A DNA stretch of 64,000 bases from Strongylocentrotus purpuratus. Lineage: Eukaryota > Echinodermata > Echinoidea > Camarodonta > Strongylocentrotidae. A program made the position numbers and the translations under genes. Of this stretch, positions 37,801 through 41,404 are shown piece after piece (the stretch's first letter is position 1; every line of letters starts with the position of its first letter). The notes below the pieces were generated by a model. It saw only the letters and a program-made list of their open reading frames with translations, was not told the origin of the DNA and made no database searches. The DNA lies in assembly GCF_000002235.5 (NCBI RefSeq), contig NW_022145559.1, positions 62,001 through 126,000 of the forward strand, written 5' to 3'.

Positions 37801-37964
37801 AAATCAGGAAGAATTGGCGACGTTGTATTTGCAGTCGACTGTTGAGGAAAAGTGGCAGGTGGAGTCCCAAGGAAGTTCCGGACGAACACCAATAGCTACG
37901 AGTGGGACTATGTTCGAATCTTCGTCTCCCATACCTCATACCAATCCATATTTTGAACAATAAA
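1487..37964 (+). CDS. Gene model, copy 1: secreted/single-pass/adhesion-GPCR lectin-sushi receptor (whole span)
   Basis: This entry describes the whole transcription unit; exons are listed separately. The order is signal peptide, CCP, CCP, CTLD1, CTLD2, CCP, CCP, remnant hormone-receptor motif, GAIN, GPS and 7TM. Exon lengths sum to 3582 nt and join without a stop into 1193 residues. Every ectodomain junction is phase 1, the GAIN/GPS junctions are phase 0, and the 7TM junctions follow phases 2, 1 and 2 consistently. By family knowledge, CCP and CTLD modules bind ligands such as glycans or complement-like proteins, GAIN/GPS self-cleaves, and the 7TM part signals through G proteins. Five LINE insertions lie in introns or beside exons and none interrupts a required exon. 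The weak point is the 7.7 kb LINE-filled gap between 13932 and 21600, where exons may be missing or two genes may meet. Confidence 0.5.
1621..1687 (+). CDS. Exon 1 of copy 1: signal peptide
   Basis: The ATG at 1621 opens 22 codons plus one base: a basic, Ser-rich start (MKSSSYQF) followed by a hydrophobic MCVVIHVV core and a polar end, which is a typical signal peptide. It ends at a perfect GTAAGT donor (1688) in phase 1, matching the phase-1 CCP exon at 5167. Three other 67-nt copies of this exon exist in the window, all with the same ATG and the same GTAAGT donor. Intron 1 would be about 3.5 kb. Linkage to exon 5167 rests on phase and order only. Confidence 0.6.
1762..2393. mobile_element. 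Foldback MITE with mariner-like ends
   Basis: The two ends are inverted copies of about 200 bp: 1762-1960 pairs with 2190-2393. The tips read CCGTGTGAGTAAAAA and, on the other strand, CAGAGTGAGTCAAAA, and a TA dinucleotide flanks both sides, as expected for Tc1/mariner-type insertion. The spacer (about 2060-2095) has a short GATATTT tandem run. No transposase is present, so it is a non-autonomous element. It lies in intron 1. Confidence 0.7.
2590..2835. repeat. GA/poly-C compound repeat of the cassette family
   Basis: A purine-rich stretch with (GA)n at 2687-2706 is followed by a run of about 19 C at 2761-2779 and then CCGATGTCTTTGTTAA. The same order of GA tract, short purine-rich spacer, C run and GATGTCTTTG(G/T)TAA-type word recurs near 44.9-45.06, 47.24-47.40 and 49.4-49.57 kb, so it is part of a duplicated genomic block rather than a chance microsatellite. 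Confidence 0.7.
2840..4880. other. Intron 1 sequence with an AAT-type microsatellite
   Basis: No exon or gene is visible here. Positions 3230-3440 are a degenerate AAT/ATG trinucleotide microsatellite. Its right side is followed by TATGTAGCGCTTAAAAAC, close to sequence next to AAT repeats at 7635 and 19600 in this window. The remainder is AT-rich and unremarkable. Confidence 0.6.
4885..5040 (+). mobile_element. tRNA-derived SINE-like element
   Basis: A degraded tRNA-like head with a B-box-like GAGATTCAAATCTC (4936-4949) is followed by a core reading CCTTTGGCAAGACGTTAAT. The same core follows tRNA-like heads at 14469, 23312 and 47602. The element ends about 125 bp before the first CCP exon. 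It is not a functional tRNA gene because the cloverleaf is broken. Confidence 0.5.
5167..5364 (+). CDS. CCP/sushi exon A, copy 1
   Basis: This exon of 66 codons is phase 1-1, with acceptor CTCCACAG and donor GTACGG. It encodes one complement-control-protein (sushi) module: a Cys in SASCVMPDP, the middle pattern SYITWECSDGY, a Cys in VWVCFEDGSW and a final PIC, giving the four-Cys, one-Trp sushi pattern. By family knowledge such modules mediate adhesion or complement-like binding outside the cell. The copy 2 counterpart (50528-50725) has the same length and nearly the same protein. Confidence 0.85.
5365..6285. other. Intron between CCP exons A and B
   Basis: This non-coding intron aligns over much of its length with the copy 2 intron (50726-51546), including TGTAATGTTGGCATATTTCA. 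Around 5955-6060 it has a short inverted repeat built on AGGGACTTTTAGATTTGC and AGTCTACGCAAATCTAAAAA, a small foldback insertion that is absent from copy 2. Confidence 0.6.
6286..6471 (+). CDS. CCP/sushi exon B, copy 1
   Basis: This exon of 62 codons is phase 1-1, with acceptor TTTCTGCAG and donor GTAAGTG. It reads IVCPSPPVAAYS at the start, has a middle TISYNCSSSEYTLLG, and ends RCLQDGTWENDPPVCQ. This gives the four conserved cysteines and the Trp of a sushi module. It follows exon A in the same phase. The copy 2 counterpart is 51547-51732. Confidence 0.85.
6860..7176. mobile_element. Copy 1-specific insertion with a transposon-like end
   Basis: Similarity to the copy 2 intron stops at about 6862, where TA followed by CAGTGCGTCCCAGAACAAA begins. 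TA plus CAGTGCGTCCCAGA resembles the tip of a Tc1/mariner-type element. The interior is non-coding, and the matching right tip was not found, probably because the jockey-like LINE now adjoins it. Confidence 0.35.
7195..9560 (+). mobile_element. Jockey-like non-LTR retrotransposon, 5'-truncated and frameshifted
   Basis: The reverse transcriptase is recognisable in several frames: pre-RT region at 7200-7550, TANQVAHQLLVNGRG near 7710, SYRPISLLCHTYKLFERL near 8075, a FVDLSAAYDTVNH motif near 8270, PQGSVLAPLLFN near 8450, and the catalytic FLYADD near 8530. A Cys/His-rich C-terminus (CECGQEQTMEHLLVC) near 9430 is typical of jockey-like elements. Stops and shifts occur near 7770, 7975, 8395 and 8745, so it is dead. 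The N-terminal endonuclease is missing. It lies in the CCP-CTLD intron of copy 1 and is absent from copy 2, so it postdates the gene duplication. Confidence 0.85.
7552..7661. mobile_element. AAT-repeat/AGCGC element nested in the jockey-like LINE
   Basis: The LINE frame reads SRKAWKKIR up to 7551 and resumes as KLGNDYTKAQ from about 7661, as in intact relatives. The 110 bp between them is an (AAT)n tract followed by TTATTTAGCGCTAATACATA, a later insertion into the dead LINE. Similar AAT-AGCGC pairs are at 3420 and 19600. Confidence 0.6.
9694..9933 (+). CDS. CTLD1 first exon (C), copy 1
   Basis: This exon of 80 codons is phase 1-1, with acceptor TATCTCAAAG and donor GTAAGTT. It encodes the front half of a C-type-lectin-like domain: DLTCFRTSDTYRTWGDS, then DFCYDNGELL and the core WVWIGAREGLDWKWRQS, where WIG is the CTLD hallmark. 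The jockey-like LINE ends about 130 bp upstream. Copy 2 (52642-52878) has one codon fewer and differs most in the segment just before WIG. Confidence 0.85.
9934..10332. other. CTLD1 intron with T and G homopolymers
   Basis: This short intron aligns with the ends of the much larger copy 2 intron (52879-55933). It contains a T run next to a G run (about 10098-10133) that is not in copy 2. It marks the empty site of the Penelope-like insertion found in copy 2. Confidence 0.7.
10333..10485 (+). CDS. CTLD1 second exon (D), copy 1
   Basis: This exon of 51 codons is phase 1-1, with acceptor TTTTAATCAG and donor GTGAGT. It completes CTLD1 with SGDCIGLSYQSNSGEFAWS and the final IGLLCQY, which places the two conserved cysteines. 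It has neither an EPN/QPD motif nor a WND motif, so CTLD1 is not expected to bind sugar through the classical calcium site. The copy 2 counterpart is 55934-56086. Confidence 0.85.
11082..11354 (+). CDS. CTLD2 first exon (E), copy 1
   Basis: This exon of 91 codons is phase 1-1, with acceptor GCAATCTTTAG and donor GTACGT. It encodes GTCFQFLDVSKNC, then EECNERGGFLAEI and AWWIGGYDVGVGRSWYWSDS, the standard first half of a CTLD with the GG-LA-I and WIGG signatures. Extra cysteines near the front suggest a long-form CTLD. The copy 2 exon (56781-57053) has identical length and few differences. Confidence 0.88.
11355..12005. other. CTLD2 intron
   Basis: This AT-rich intron has no visible gene. It is alignable with copy 2 near its ends, including AAACACGATTTTAAAC. 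An open stretch at 11379-11627 is chance, AT-rich and not shared with copy 2. Confidence 0.6.
12006..12146 (+). CDS. CTLD2 second exon (F) with EPN and WND motifs, copy 1
   Basis: This exon of 47 codons is phase 1-1, with acceptor TCTTTCTTCAG and donor GTGAGA. It reads YEEWSDNEPNNNNEDCVEM and then QWNDQTCSVRSRTLCQI. The EPN and WND motifs are the canonical calcium-site ligands of mannose-type C-type lectins, so CTLD2 of copy 1 is predicted to bind mannose-like sugars with calcium. Copy 2 keeps WND but reads EPS instead of EPN. Confidence 0.88.
12455..12640 (+). CDS. CCP/sushi exon G, copy 1
   Basis: This exon of 62 codons is phase 1-1, with acceptor TATTTTCAAG and donor GTAAAG. It opens GIPACGDPGEPLHGNRLPD, continues TLQFTCQEGYTLSGES and ends RCMNDGAWNHQRPSCE, a textbook sushi module. 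After it a transcript may continue to exon H (13756) or to the stop-containing exon at 12747; both accept phase 1. The copy 2 counterpart is 58232-58417. Confidence 0.88.
12747..12877 (+). CDS. Candidate alternative terminal exon (secreted form), copy 1
   Basis: After the acceptor GCTATTTCAG the phase-1 frame reads PRMIITPAITKCLYTPGLIQ and on to LNE, then TGA at 12875. The matching stretch in copy 2 (58532-58662) is also exactly 131 nt, has its own AG acceptor, keeps the same frame and ends at the same TGA although it differs at many bases. An intron would be expected to gain small indels. Splicing from exon G would give a protein of SP-CCP-CCP-CTLD-CTLD-CCP plus 43 residues, with no membrane anchor. 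A candidate AATAAA is at 13058. It has no recognised domain. Confidence 0.5.
12890..13755. other. Intron with copy 1-specific insertion
   Basis: About 650 bp (about 12900-13550) is absent from copy 2. It has no coding capacity that I can support. Sequence similar to copy 2 resumes around GATAAATAAACAAA (near 13623) and continues to exon H. Confidence 0.5.
13058..13063 (+). terminator. Candidate polyadenylation signal of the secreted form
   Basis: An AATAAA hexamer lies about 180 bp after the TGA of the candidate terminal exon. It would suit that exon, but the base composition makes chance hexamers common. Confidence 0.25.
13756..13932 (+). CDS. CCP/sushi exon H, copy 1
   Basis: This exon of 59 codons is phase 1-1, with acceptor TCCTGAATAG and donor GTAAGA. 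It reads VECEGSPPEVALAS, DIALYTCQVSYIPDSE and SFCQHIGTWSTPNLTCK, a slightly short sushi module with four cysteines and the Trp. It is the branch point of the model, because both the single-TM exon at 15088 and the hormone-receptor-motif exon at 21600 begin in phase 1. The copy 2 counterpart is 63416-63592. Confidence 0.85.
14351..14446 (+). pseudogene. Relic EGF-like exon
   Basis: After the AG at 14349-14350 one frame reads PCYRNPCINGVDGSSFTCTC followed by TQNYTGSTCDE, clearly an EGF-like module. The third cysteine is missing because the GxC segment after CING is deleted. The acceptor gives phase 2 while exon H ends in phase 1, and no good donor follows CDE. A tRNA-like SINE begins about 20 bp downstream, where a donor would be expected. 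It is therefore read as a dead exon. Confidence 0.6.
14469..14700 (+). mobile_element. tRNA-derived SINE
   Basis: The head has an A-box-like GGACTAGTGGTTAGGGC and a perfect B box GGGTTCGAATCCC (14517-14529), followed by the core CCTTTGGCAGGACATTGATC. This is the same core found in the other SINEs of the window. It sits directly downstream of the EGF relic. The tRNA-like part has no foldable anticodon arm of normal size, so a true tRNA gene is unlikely. Confidence 0.7.
15088..15250 (+). CDS. Candidate stalk and single transmembrane exon
   Basis: After the acceptor CCATCCTAG the phase-1 frame gives a Ser/Thr/Pro-rich stalk (PTTTSSPTVSSPPKSTS), then about 24 hydrophobic residues (IATVIGSVVGAILVIVIVIV and onward) and a KRRR stop-transfer. 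This is the layout of a type I membrane protein. It would anchor the lectin-sushi ectodomain as a single-pass receptor, in place of joining the GAIN/7TM part. A weak donor GTTAGA follows at 15251. If it is not used the frame runs into antisense CR1-like sequence and stops at 15507-15509, adding a tail of about 86 residues. Confidence 0.55.
15260..17265 (-). mobile_element. CR1-like LINE, antisense, long open reverse transcriptase
   Basis: On the minus strand one frame stays open from about 17263 to the stop at 15333. It includes an NGVLSSSLTPVGGVSQGTRL block, a VTDFSKAFDLVN motif and a C-terminal thumb region. The family is a CR1/jockey-type non-LTR reverse transcriptase. The catalytic box reads YVDH (16056-16067) where YVDD is expected, so the product should be inactive despite the intact frame. 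The endonuclease half is missing (5' truncation). It begins immediately after the single-TM exon and may have replaced its 3' splice context. Confidence 0.85.
17275..17400 (+). mobile_element. tRNA-like SINE fragment
   Basis: The sequence TAAGTGACTGGGGTTTGGG (A-box-like) is followed by GTGGTTCGATCC (B-box-like, 17334-17343). The segment lies between two antisense LINE fragments. The shared SINE core is not clear here, so family assignment is weak. Confidence 0.35.
17500..18690 (-). mobile_element. L1/Tx1-like LINE fragment, antisense
   Basis: The minus strand encodes, in two frames, LNKSPGSDGLSIECYK, a DNWRPISLLQIAKRVLSIGL segment and ISADQRGFI, and then GVCQGCPLSASLFILVAEIL after an interruption. 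These are the RT fingers and palm blocks of the L1/Tx1 group. Stops separate the blocks and both ends are lost. It lies in the gap between the ectodomain and GAIN exons. Confidence 0.8.
18700..21599. other. Long intronic stretch with no firm exon
   Basis: The stretch holds C and G homopolymers (near 18705 and 19050-19065) and an AAT tract followed by TTTATATAGCGCTTAAAGG (19590-19628). One doubtful open piece at 18942-19010 reads TDVGIVIDSEELCPDVDSE before a GTAGGG donor. Its CPDV start is faintly like the beginning of a hormone-receptor motif, but the acceptor is poor and the phase (0) does not match exon H. I see nothing else coding; an open stretch at 21087-21317 has no recognisable domain. 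Confidence 0.4.
21600..21718 (+). CDS. Hormone-receptor-motif end / GAIN start exon
   Basis: After the acceptor TTTCTTTTAG the phase-1 frame reads IIRAVCQVSSDGETYWNSSI and then RCQENITRELRRILM. The C-x8-W-x5-C spacing and the ENITREL continuation match the end of the hormone-receptor motif and first helix of the GAIN domain in adhesion GPCRs. The exon ends before GCAAGT, a GC-type donor, in phase 0. This joins directly to the next exon (NGIYEANVTDVAEE) without breaking the helix. The front part of the hormone-receptor motif is not found. Confidence 0.7.
22195..22480. repeat. Small foldback repeat and telomere-like word in the intron
   Basis: Two related segments, ACGACCTTTCGTGAATAGAG at 22200 and CCTTTTGTGAATATAGGGG at 22268, are followed by ACAAAAGGTCGTGTAA, so the region can fold back. 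Near 22459 the word CCTAACCCTAACCCTAAC, just over two and a half telomeric-type repeats, occurs once. The region was probably assembled from small insertions. Confidence 0.4.
22939..23082 (+). CDS. GAIN subdomain A exon 1
   Basis: This exon of 48 codons is phase 0-0, with acceptor ATACTTGAAG and donor GTGAGT. The protein NGIYEANVTDVAEEVFTITQ continues with EDIGLLYEILQLI, the helical start of a GAIN domain, whose pattern is usually NVT-x2-AE-x-L followed by an LL-x-ILQ helix. It has a likely N-glycosylation site in NVT. It follows the GC-AG intron. Confidence 0.75.
23310..23510 (+). mobile_element. tRNA-derived SINE
   Basis: The A-box-like GCAATGGCTCAGTGGTAAAA (from about 23316) and B box GGTTCGAAACC (23361-23371) are followed by GCTAGTGCCCATTGATTTG and a GGCATTA core, the same order as in the SINE at 47597. 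It lies in the intron between the two GAIN subdomain A exons. Confidence 0.7.
23663..23845 (+). CDS. GAIN subdomain A exon 2
   Basis: This exon of 61 codons is phase 0-0, with acceptor TTCTTTCATAG and donor GTAAAC. It reads VTGLIVEIVNNVMFVDEDVL, then SAQENGNYTTLIVQVLESQL, and ends NIAVQ. The amphipathic helical pattern and its place between recognised GAIN exons assign it to GAIN subdomain A. There are potential N-glycosylation sites at NYT and NST. Confidence 0.75.
23846..24895. other. Intron with a C homopolymer and a small CG-rich palindrome
   Basis: There is a run of about 17 C at 23976-23992. At 24278-24295 the word GGCGAGCGAAGCGAGCC is a near-perfect palindrome in an otherwise AT-rich intron and looks like part of a mobile element. 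No exon is visible. Confidence 0.5.
24896..25375 (+). CDS. GAIN subdomain B exon
   Basis: This exon of 160 codons is phase 0-0, with acceptor TTTCCTGTAG and donor GTAAGC. It begins VLDVPSDTAGNGIVVTIL, has an acidic and Ser/Thr-rich middle, and then SLRVSFVVYANDVMFPS, the standard first beta strands of GAIN subdomain B, followed by VVSLTIGGQKIEDLMERVNI. Together with the GPS exon it forms the self-cleaving GAIN fold of adhesion GPCRs. Confidence 0.85.
25852..25896. repeat. (AT)n microsatellite
   Basis: A run of about 22 AT units ends some 20 bp upstream of the GPS exon. It replaces most of the usual polypyrimidine region, leaving only ACTGCTTTCAG before the exon. Confidence 0.9.
25919..26077 (+). 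CDS. GPS autoproteolysis exon
   Basis: This exon of 53 codons is phase 0-0, with acceptor CTGCTTTCAG and donor GTACGT. It reads TCTFWEFNLGKWSVEECQ and later YYTCACDHLTSFAVLV. The four cysteines, the two tryptophans and the HL-T cleavage triad are all present. Self-cleavage is therefore predicted between Leu and Thr, exposing TSFAVLV as a tethered agonist. It is followed by the first membrane segment. Confidence 0.92.
26078..27321. other. GPS-TM1 intron
   Basis: The intron has no exon. It contains a hAT-like non-autonomous element (26663-26964) with several C homopolymers; outside it there is only AT-rich sequence. Confidence 0.6.
26663..26964. mobile_element. hAT-like non-autonomous element
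   Basis: The element is flanked by direct repeats AGTTCAC (26656-26662 and 26965-26971). It has inverted tips CCAGCGCGGATCCA and, on the other strand, CAGTGGCGGATCCAGG. Target duplications of 7-8 bp fit the hAT superfamily. The interior is mainly C and G homopolymers and codes for nothing. Related copies are at 39337-39648 and, as one end only, at 45474. Confidence 0.75.
27322..27437 (+). CDS. TM1 exon of the adhesion GPCR
   Basis: From the AG of GCTGAAG the phase-0 frame reads NIHVDAVPPKSALRILSIIG and then CAISCLCLVIAIASYLTIK, the first membrane helix. The exon ends before GTAAGTC in phase 2. The acceptor is pyrimidine-poor, but it is the only AG that keeps the frame open. The helix fits the usual start of a family B2 seven-helix domain shortly after the GPS. 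Confidence 0.75.
27740..30853 (+). mobile_element. CR1/L2-like LINE with endonuclease and RT, internally deleted
   Basis: The element starts with a Cys-rich segment and an endonuclease (TVAHFNCRSLKKN, IIALSETWLKND). The RT follows in other frames: NNYRPISILSTFSKIFEKL, GIFLDLTKAFDCISH, FGVPQGSVFGPLLF and FADDTSLF. Blocks expected between the endonuclease and RT are shortened near 29165, and stops are present, so it is inactive. The 3' end has the hexamer repeat TTGAACTTGAACTTGAAC (about 30836-30853), a typical LINE tail. It lies in the TM1-TM2 intron. Confidence 0.85.
31769..32230. mobile_element. Foldback element built on AGACCGCTCC words
   Basis: The two tips are inverted: AGACCACGTTCTCACTCACT at the left and, on the other strand, TAGACCCCGTTCTCATTCAC at the right. 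The words GAACGGGTCTTAGTTAGACC and GACCGCTCC recur inside in both directions. TCTAAGA occurs at both outer borders and may be a target duplication. No coding capacity is present. Confidence 0.7.
32297..32421. repeat. Long near-perfect palindrome
   Basis: Arms of about 48 bp (32298-32347 and 32372-32421) pair almost perfectly around a 24-bp loop, with the shared word ATCGATCGTATTATCAATGC and its complement. This is a strong hairpin, most likely a tiny foldback transposon. It lies 165 bp before the TM2-TM3 exon. Confidence 0.8.
32588..32853 (+). CDS. TM2-TM3 exon of the adhesion GPCR
   Basis: The exon enters in phase 2 and leaves in phase 1, with acceptor TTCATCAACAG and donor GTAAGA. The frame reads KIFICLCTTLLCFYTVSLAI for helix 2, then IPCTVLATLVHYFVLSSLTW and MGIEGFSLAII for helix 3, and ends SMTKVSIVGW. 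The C at the start of helix 3, the HYF motif and the W-M-x-x-E pattern are typical of family B2 receptors. Confidence 0.88.
33635..33701 (+). CDS. TM4 exon of the adhesion GPCR
   Basis: This 67-nt exon enters in phase 1 and leaves in phase 2, with acceptor TTCAAACTCAG and donor GTAAGT. It reads GIPAVIVAVTGGITRNYYAV, matching the WGxPAxxVxxxxGI pattern of helix 4 in adhesion GPCRs (the W closes the previous exon). Confidence 0.85.
34000..37380 (+). mobile_element. Decayed L1/Tx1-like LINE
   Basis: Scattered frames include an endonuclease trace (GDFNTVLN near 34040), FTHTHSYPCFVQSRIDFALL near 34190, LDLKKAFDQISWDFLYKSL near 35330, a degraded RQGCPVSAL near 35510 and a C-terminal region near 36440-36660. 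Many stops and shifts show it is old or damaged. It ends near 37350 with AATAAATAAATG and an A-rich tail. It fills the TM4-TM5 intron, and its 3' part is duplicated at 39.08-40.6 kb. Confidence 0.8.
37469..37895 (+). CDS. TM5-TM7 and tail, last exon of the adhesion GPCR
   Basis: Entering in phase 2 after CATCGACAG, the frame reads YCYIRKWPLIGGLLIPMAII for helix 5, a basic third loop (RVKKDRKTERHETLKRIQNG), TLILLGCTWTTGYLALI for helix 6 and LLFIIFNSLQGFFIFVLYCL for helix 7. A short basic tail ends at TAG (37893-37895). SLQGFFIFVLYC is the family B2 helix 7 signature. The cytoplasmic tail is only about 40 residues and has no evident PDZ-binding end. Confidence 0.92.
37959..37964 (+). terminator. 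Polyadenylation signal of copy 1
   Basis: AATAAA lies 64 bp after the stop codon, making it the best candidate for the 3' end of the 7TM transcript. Other candidates follow, such as AATAAA at 38627. Confidence 0.5.
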
Positions 37965-39078
37965 ATTAGATATCAAACCATCAGGCTGCGATGATTAACG
38001 TGTGAACGATTAATCTTTTGTGACTAATAGCCAGCAAATGATTCTTGCAGTAAACACAAGCACAAAGACTTTGATGTAATCAGGTCAATCTCTATTCCAT
38101 TGAAATTATGTTCGAATTACGTGATATAGCATAGTTGTGTTTCCAAATTTCATTATGTAACGCTTCAGTCTCTTGAAATTTGCCTAAAGTTGATTTTTTT
38201 TGTGTGTGAAAGTTTTGCGATCGTGTTGTGTTAAGATTTGTATGTAATTTTAATATTGATGTAATTATGTAATTTTATGAGGACGCTTTGTAGTTTGTCA
38301 TTTACTGTTGGTGGTAGGGACTATCTGACTATTTTGTAATGATTATATGTAAATGAGCTTAGGTTGATACACAATCATGTATGATGTGAGTGTAGGATAT
38401 TTGTTTGAATGATTAAATGGCACATTTGTATATAAACATAATTATATACAATAACGCGAATATGTTGTAGAGGGGTAGTTTGGTGTTAAGGCTTTTGTTT
38501 GGTTTATTGTTCCACACTCATTACAAATTACAATGCTCTCTCATACATAAGTTTTAACAAGAGAATGCATTAAACAATGACAGAAATGTAACATAGAAAA
38601 TTGATGATGTGACATTATGTGGAACCTAATAAAAGACACAGCTTGTATAATATATGTTCCCGAATTAAATTCAAAATATTTTAACTGATTTCGATAGCAA
38701 TAAAGAAAGACGTACTAAAAGTTTGAGTTACTGACATATTCGCATCATGAATAACATTTAAGCTAGTTTTGCGGTCACAAATGACAATACCAGATGCTTC
38801 AATTAAAATATACTTTAGATGAGAAGAAATATCAAACTTGACTTCTGTGCCTATTAAATGCATGTTATTGTTCTGATGTTAGAGATCTGAAAGTCAAACG
38901 GATTTTTGTGTTATACATTCATTTTGAGGCAAATTCAAAACTGTGCTAAATACACGAACAGATGGAAATGGTATAATTTATCAATTTGTTGTTTAACTCT
39001 TATCGTGCCATAATGAATACAGCCGAGGGCCACAGGGCTAATCCCCATTGTGCCAAGCCACGAATCCCCTTGTGCCAA
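37965..39078. other. 3' flank of copy 1
   Basis: This AT-rich sequence has no coding signal and probably includes untranslated sequence if the distal polyadenylation site is used. Nothing else is recognised. Confidence 0.5.
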
Positions 39079-40705
39079 GTTTATTTTTAAATAAAAGATG
39101 CTCCCATTTTATTATTAAAACTATCTTGGTCCTAAATTTTAAGTGCTCAAGCTGAGTTTCTTAAAAACGAAGATTTAACAGTTCTAAAAGAAACACCTTT
39201 ATTTTACAAACAATGTATTTCCACATGGAAAAAATGTCAATGTGTAAATAAATCATGTAATGAGGTCAATAATATTAGAATGCAGCGGTTATGGAGAAAC
39301 ACTTATATAAAAGAAACAAATTATGTTTATGGTGGAGTAGTGGACAGGCGCGGATCCAGGATTTCTTAGGGGAGGGGGGAGGGGTAGTGAGCACTTTTTT
39401 TTTTTTTTTGGCTCCCGAAAATTTGAAAATCGCAAAATGGCGACGGCCGAAAAGTCGCTCAGTGGGGGATAGTGAGCACATTTTTTTTTTGTCCCTCTAA
39501 AATTTTAAAATGTGCACCCCCCCCCCTTGAGCGCCAGGGGGGGGGGGCCATCGCCCAAAAAGGTAAAAATCAGGTGTTTTTACACGTTTTTTTCCCAGGG
39601 GGGGGCGGGCTCCCCGGGCCCCCCCCCCCCCCCTGGATCCGCCACTGATGGTAGAAACACTGGCTAAAATCTGGAATATAATTTATTGGGAACATTATAC
39701 GCCAAAGGGGATGTGGATGTAAATCGGGCAAAAGAATTATTTTGTATTAAAAATAATTATTTATGTGAGGTTAAATTACTTTGGAAGTGTATACCTCGTT
39801 ACTGGAAAAGAAAATTAAAATGTGAAACTGTTTTGTGCTCATATAAAAATACACGTCTTCATTTTGTAGAATTGACACCAAAAATATATCATTATAATTA
39901 TATCAGTTATAAAATGAACAACAAATCACAAACTATGTATAAGATATTGGTTGATATAACCTTCATAAATTCAAATGTTCAAATTTATTGGGAATTTGTT
40001 TGGGAGAAAAATTATCCTGGGCAAATATATGGATAATGAATTTGACATACGTTAAGGAAAAACGATTAAAACAGTTTAATTCCAAACTACTCTATAAGTT
40101 ATTAGCATGTGAAGAATATCTACATCGTTTCAAAAGATCTGATCATGATTATTTTTTGAAGTGCAAATGAACAGAAAATTATTATCATTTATTTTATGAC
40201 TGTGAGAACTCAAAAATATTTCGGAACAAGGTCTTAATTTTTCTCAGAAAAACAAAAGTATTGTTTGATAATGAAAAAATTGAATACAGTGATATAATTG
40301 TAGGCAAGCAATGTGATTATATGAATTCAAAATATGTACTTTTTTTAAAATCTATTAATTAATTTAGCTTCTTATGTTTTATATACGCAACAAAAAAAAT
40401 GGTAATTTTAAAACATATTCGACATTTATTTGAAGGAAATATTATGAAGGGCAATCGTTGAAAAGCATCATCTCTGGAAGAAAATGTTGACTTTGTTCAG
40501 CAAAAAAGTATAATTCTTTTTGTGATATTAGTATAATTCATGTGCTTTTCTTTGTAATCGAGATAATTTTGTGTCTCTTATGTACGTATTATTATTCAAT
40601 AAATAAATGGAAAAAAAGCAAAAACATAGAGTACTGATTAAACATATTAATGCGCGGTCAAGCTTGTTTTCTGAAGTCTTCTCCAAGCTATGTTCCTTTT
40701 TTCTC
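39079..40705 (+). repeat. Segmental duplication of the TM4-TM5 intron end
   Basis: The segment repeats 36155-37460: the 3' end of the L1/Tx1-like LINE, its tail, and then unique intron sequence including TTAATGCGCGGTCAAGCTTG and TCTTCTCCAAGC. It stops in the pyrimidine tract just before the point where the last GPCR exon would begin; that exon is absent. A hAT-like element (39337-39648) has inserted in it. It may be the stump of another gene copy. Confidence 0.75.
39337..39648. mobile_element. hAT-like non-autonomous element in the duplicated LINE
   Basis: The undisturbed LINE reads TTATGGTGGAAACAC at 36405. Here that site is split by an element with tips containing GGCGCGGATCCAGG and, on the other strand, CAGTGGCGGATCCAGG. 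It is flanked by TGGTGGA and TGGTAGA (39330-39336 and 39649-39655). The interior is low-complexity C, G and T runs. Confidence 0.8.
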
Positions 40706-40707
40706 CA

Positions 40708-41010
40708 CAGGGTGAGTCAGAAAGAATGTCCCACTTTTTAAAAGTTGTATTGTTTGAAGTATGAATATTTAATTAGGGGTTTAATGATATGTCTTTATAG
40801 AGTTATCCTCCCAGTAAATTTAGGTACAATTTTCATTTGAATCCCTTCACGCATGACTGAACATCAGACAATCTTTACAAGACTGCCAGATTTCACTTGC
40901 GCCAACTTACTAGGTGAGGAATAAAACAGTGCATTGAACAAAGACAGGCAGACACACACACACGCACACGCACACACAAACATACACACACATACACACC
41001 ACGTTTTGTA
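40708..41010. mobile_element. Half of a mariner-like MITE
   Basis: CAGGGTGAGTCAGAAAGAAT starts a segment closely similar to the left half of the element at 46294-47228. It includes CTGAACATCAGACAATCTTT and ends in a CA-rich repeat. The right half is missing. Confidence 0.65.
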
Positions 41011-41404
41011 AGGGTAGATGTTTAGGAAAAAATCTAAATTTAATAAGTAGAATTAGAAAATGCAATCAAAGTCAACATTAGTATATAACCATATGAGCAG
41101 GGGATGTATGAACACATAATAAATGTGAATAGTGATAGCAAGAATTATACAACACACCATATGTAAACATCAAGGAATATAAACAATAAAAACACAACAA
41201 GACAAAATTGACTTATCTTGGTTTTGTGTGAACTCGTAAATTTGCTCTTTCAACAGTTTTTCCACCAAAATAATTCGTGTGATTGTTTAAGCAGTTTAGA
41301 ATTTGGCAGACAGCGCTAAACAACAGTATCAAGCCAGATTAATGTACGGTTAAACAATTAATACATACAAATATTAATACATTAATTGAAAGAAAAAAAT
41401 ATTG

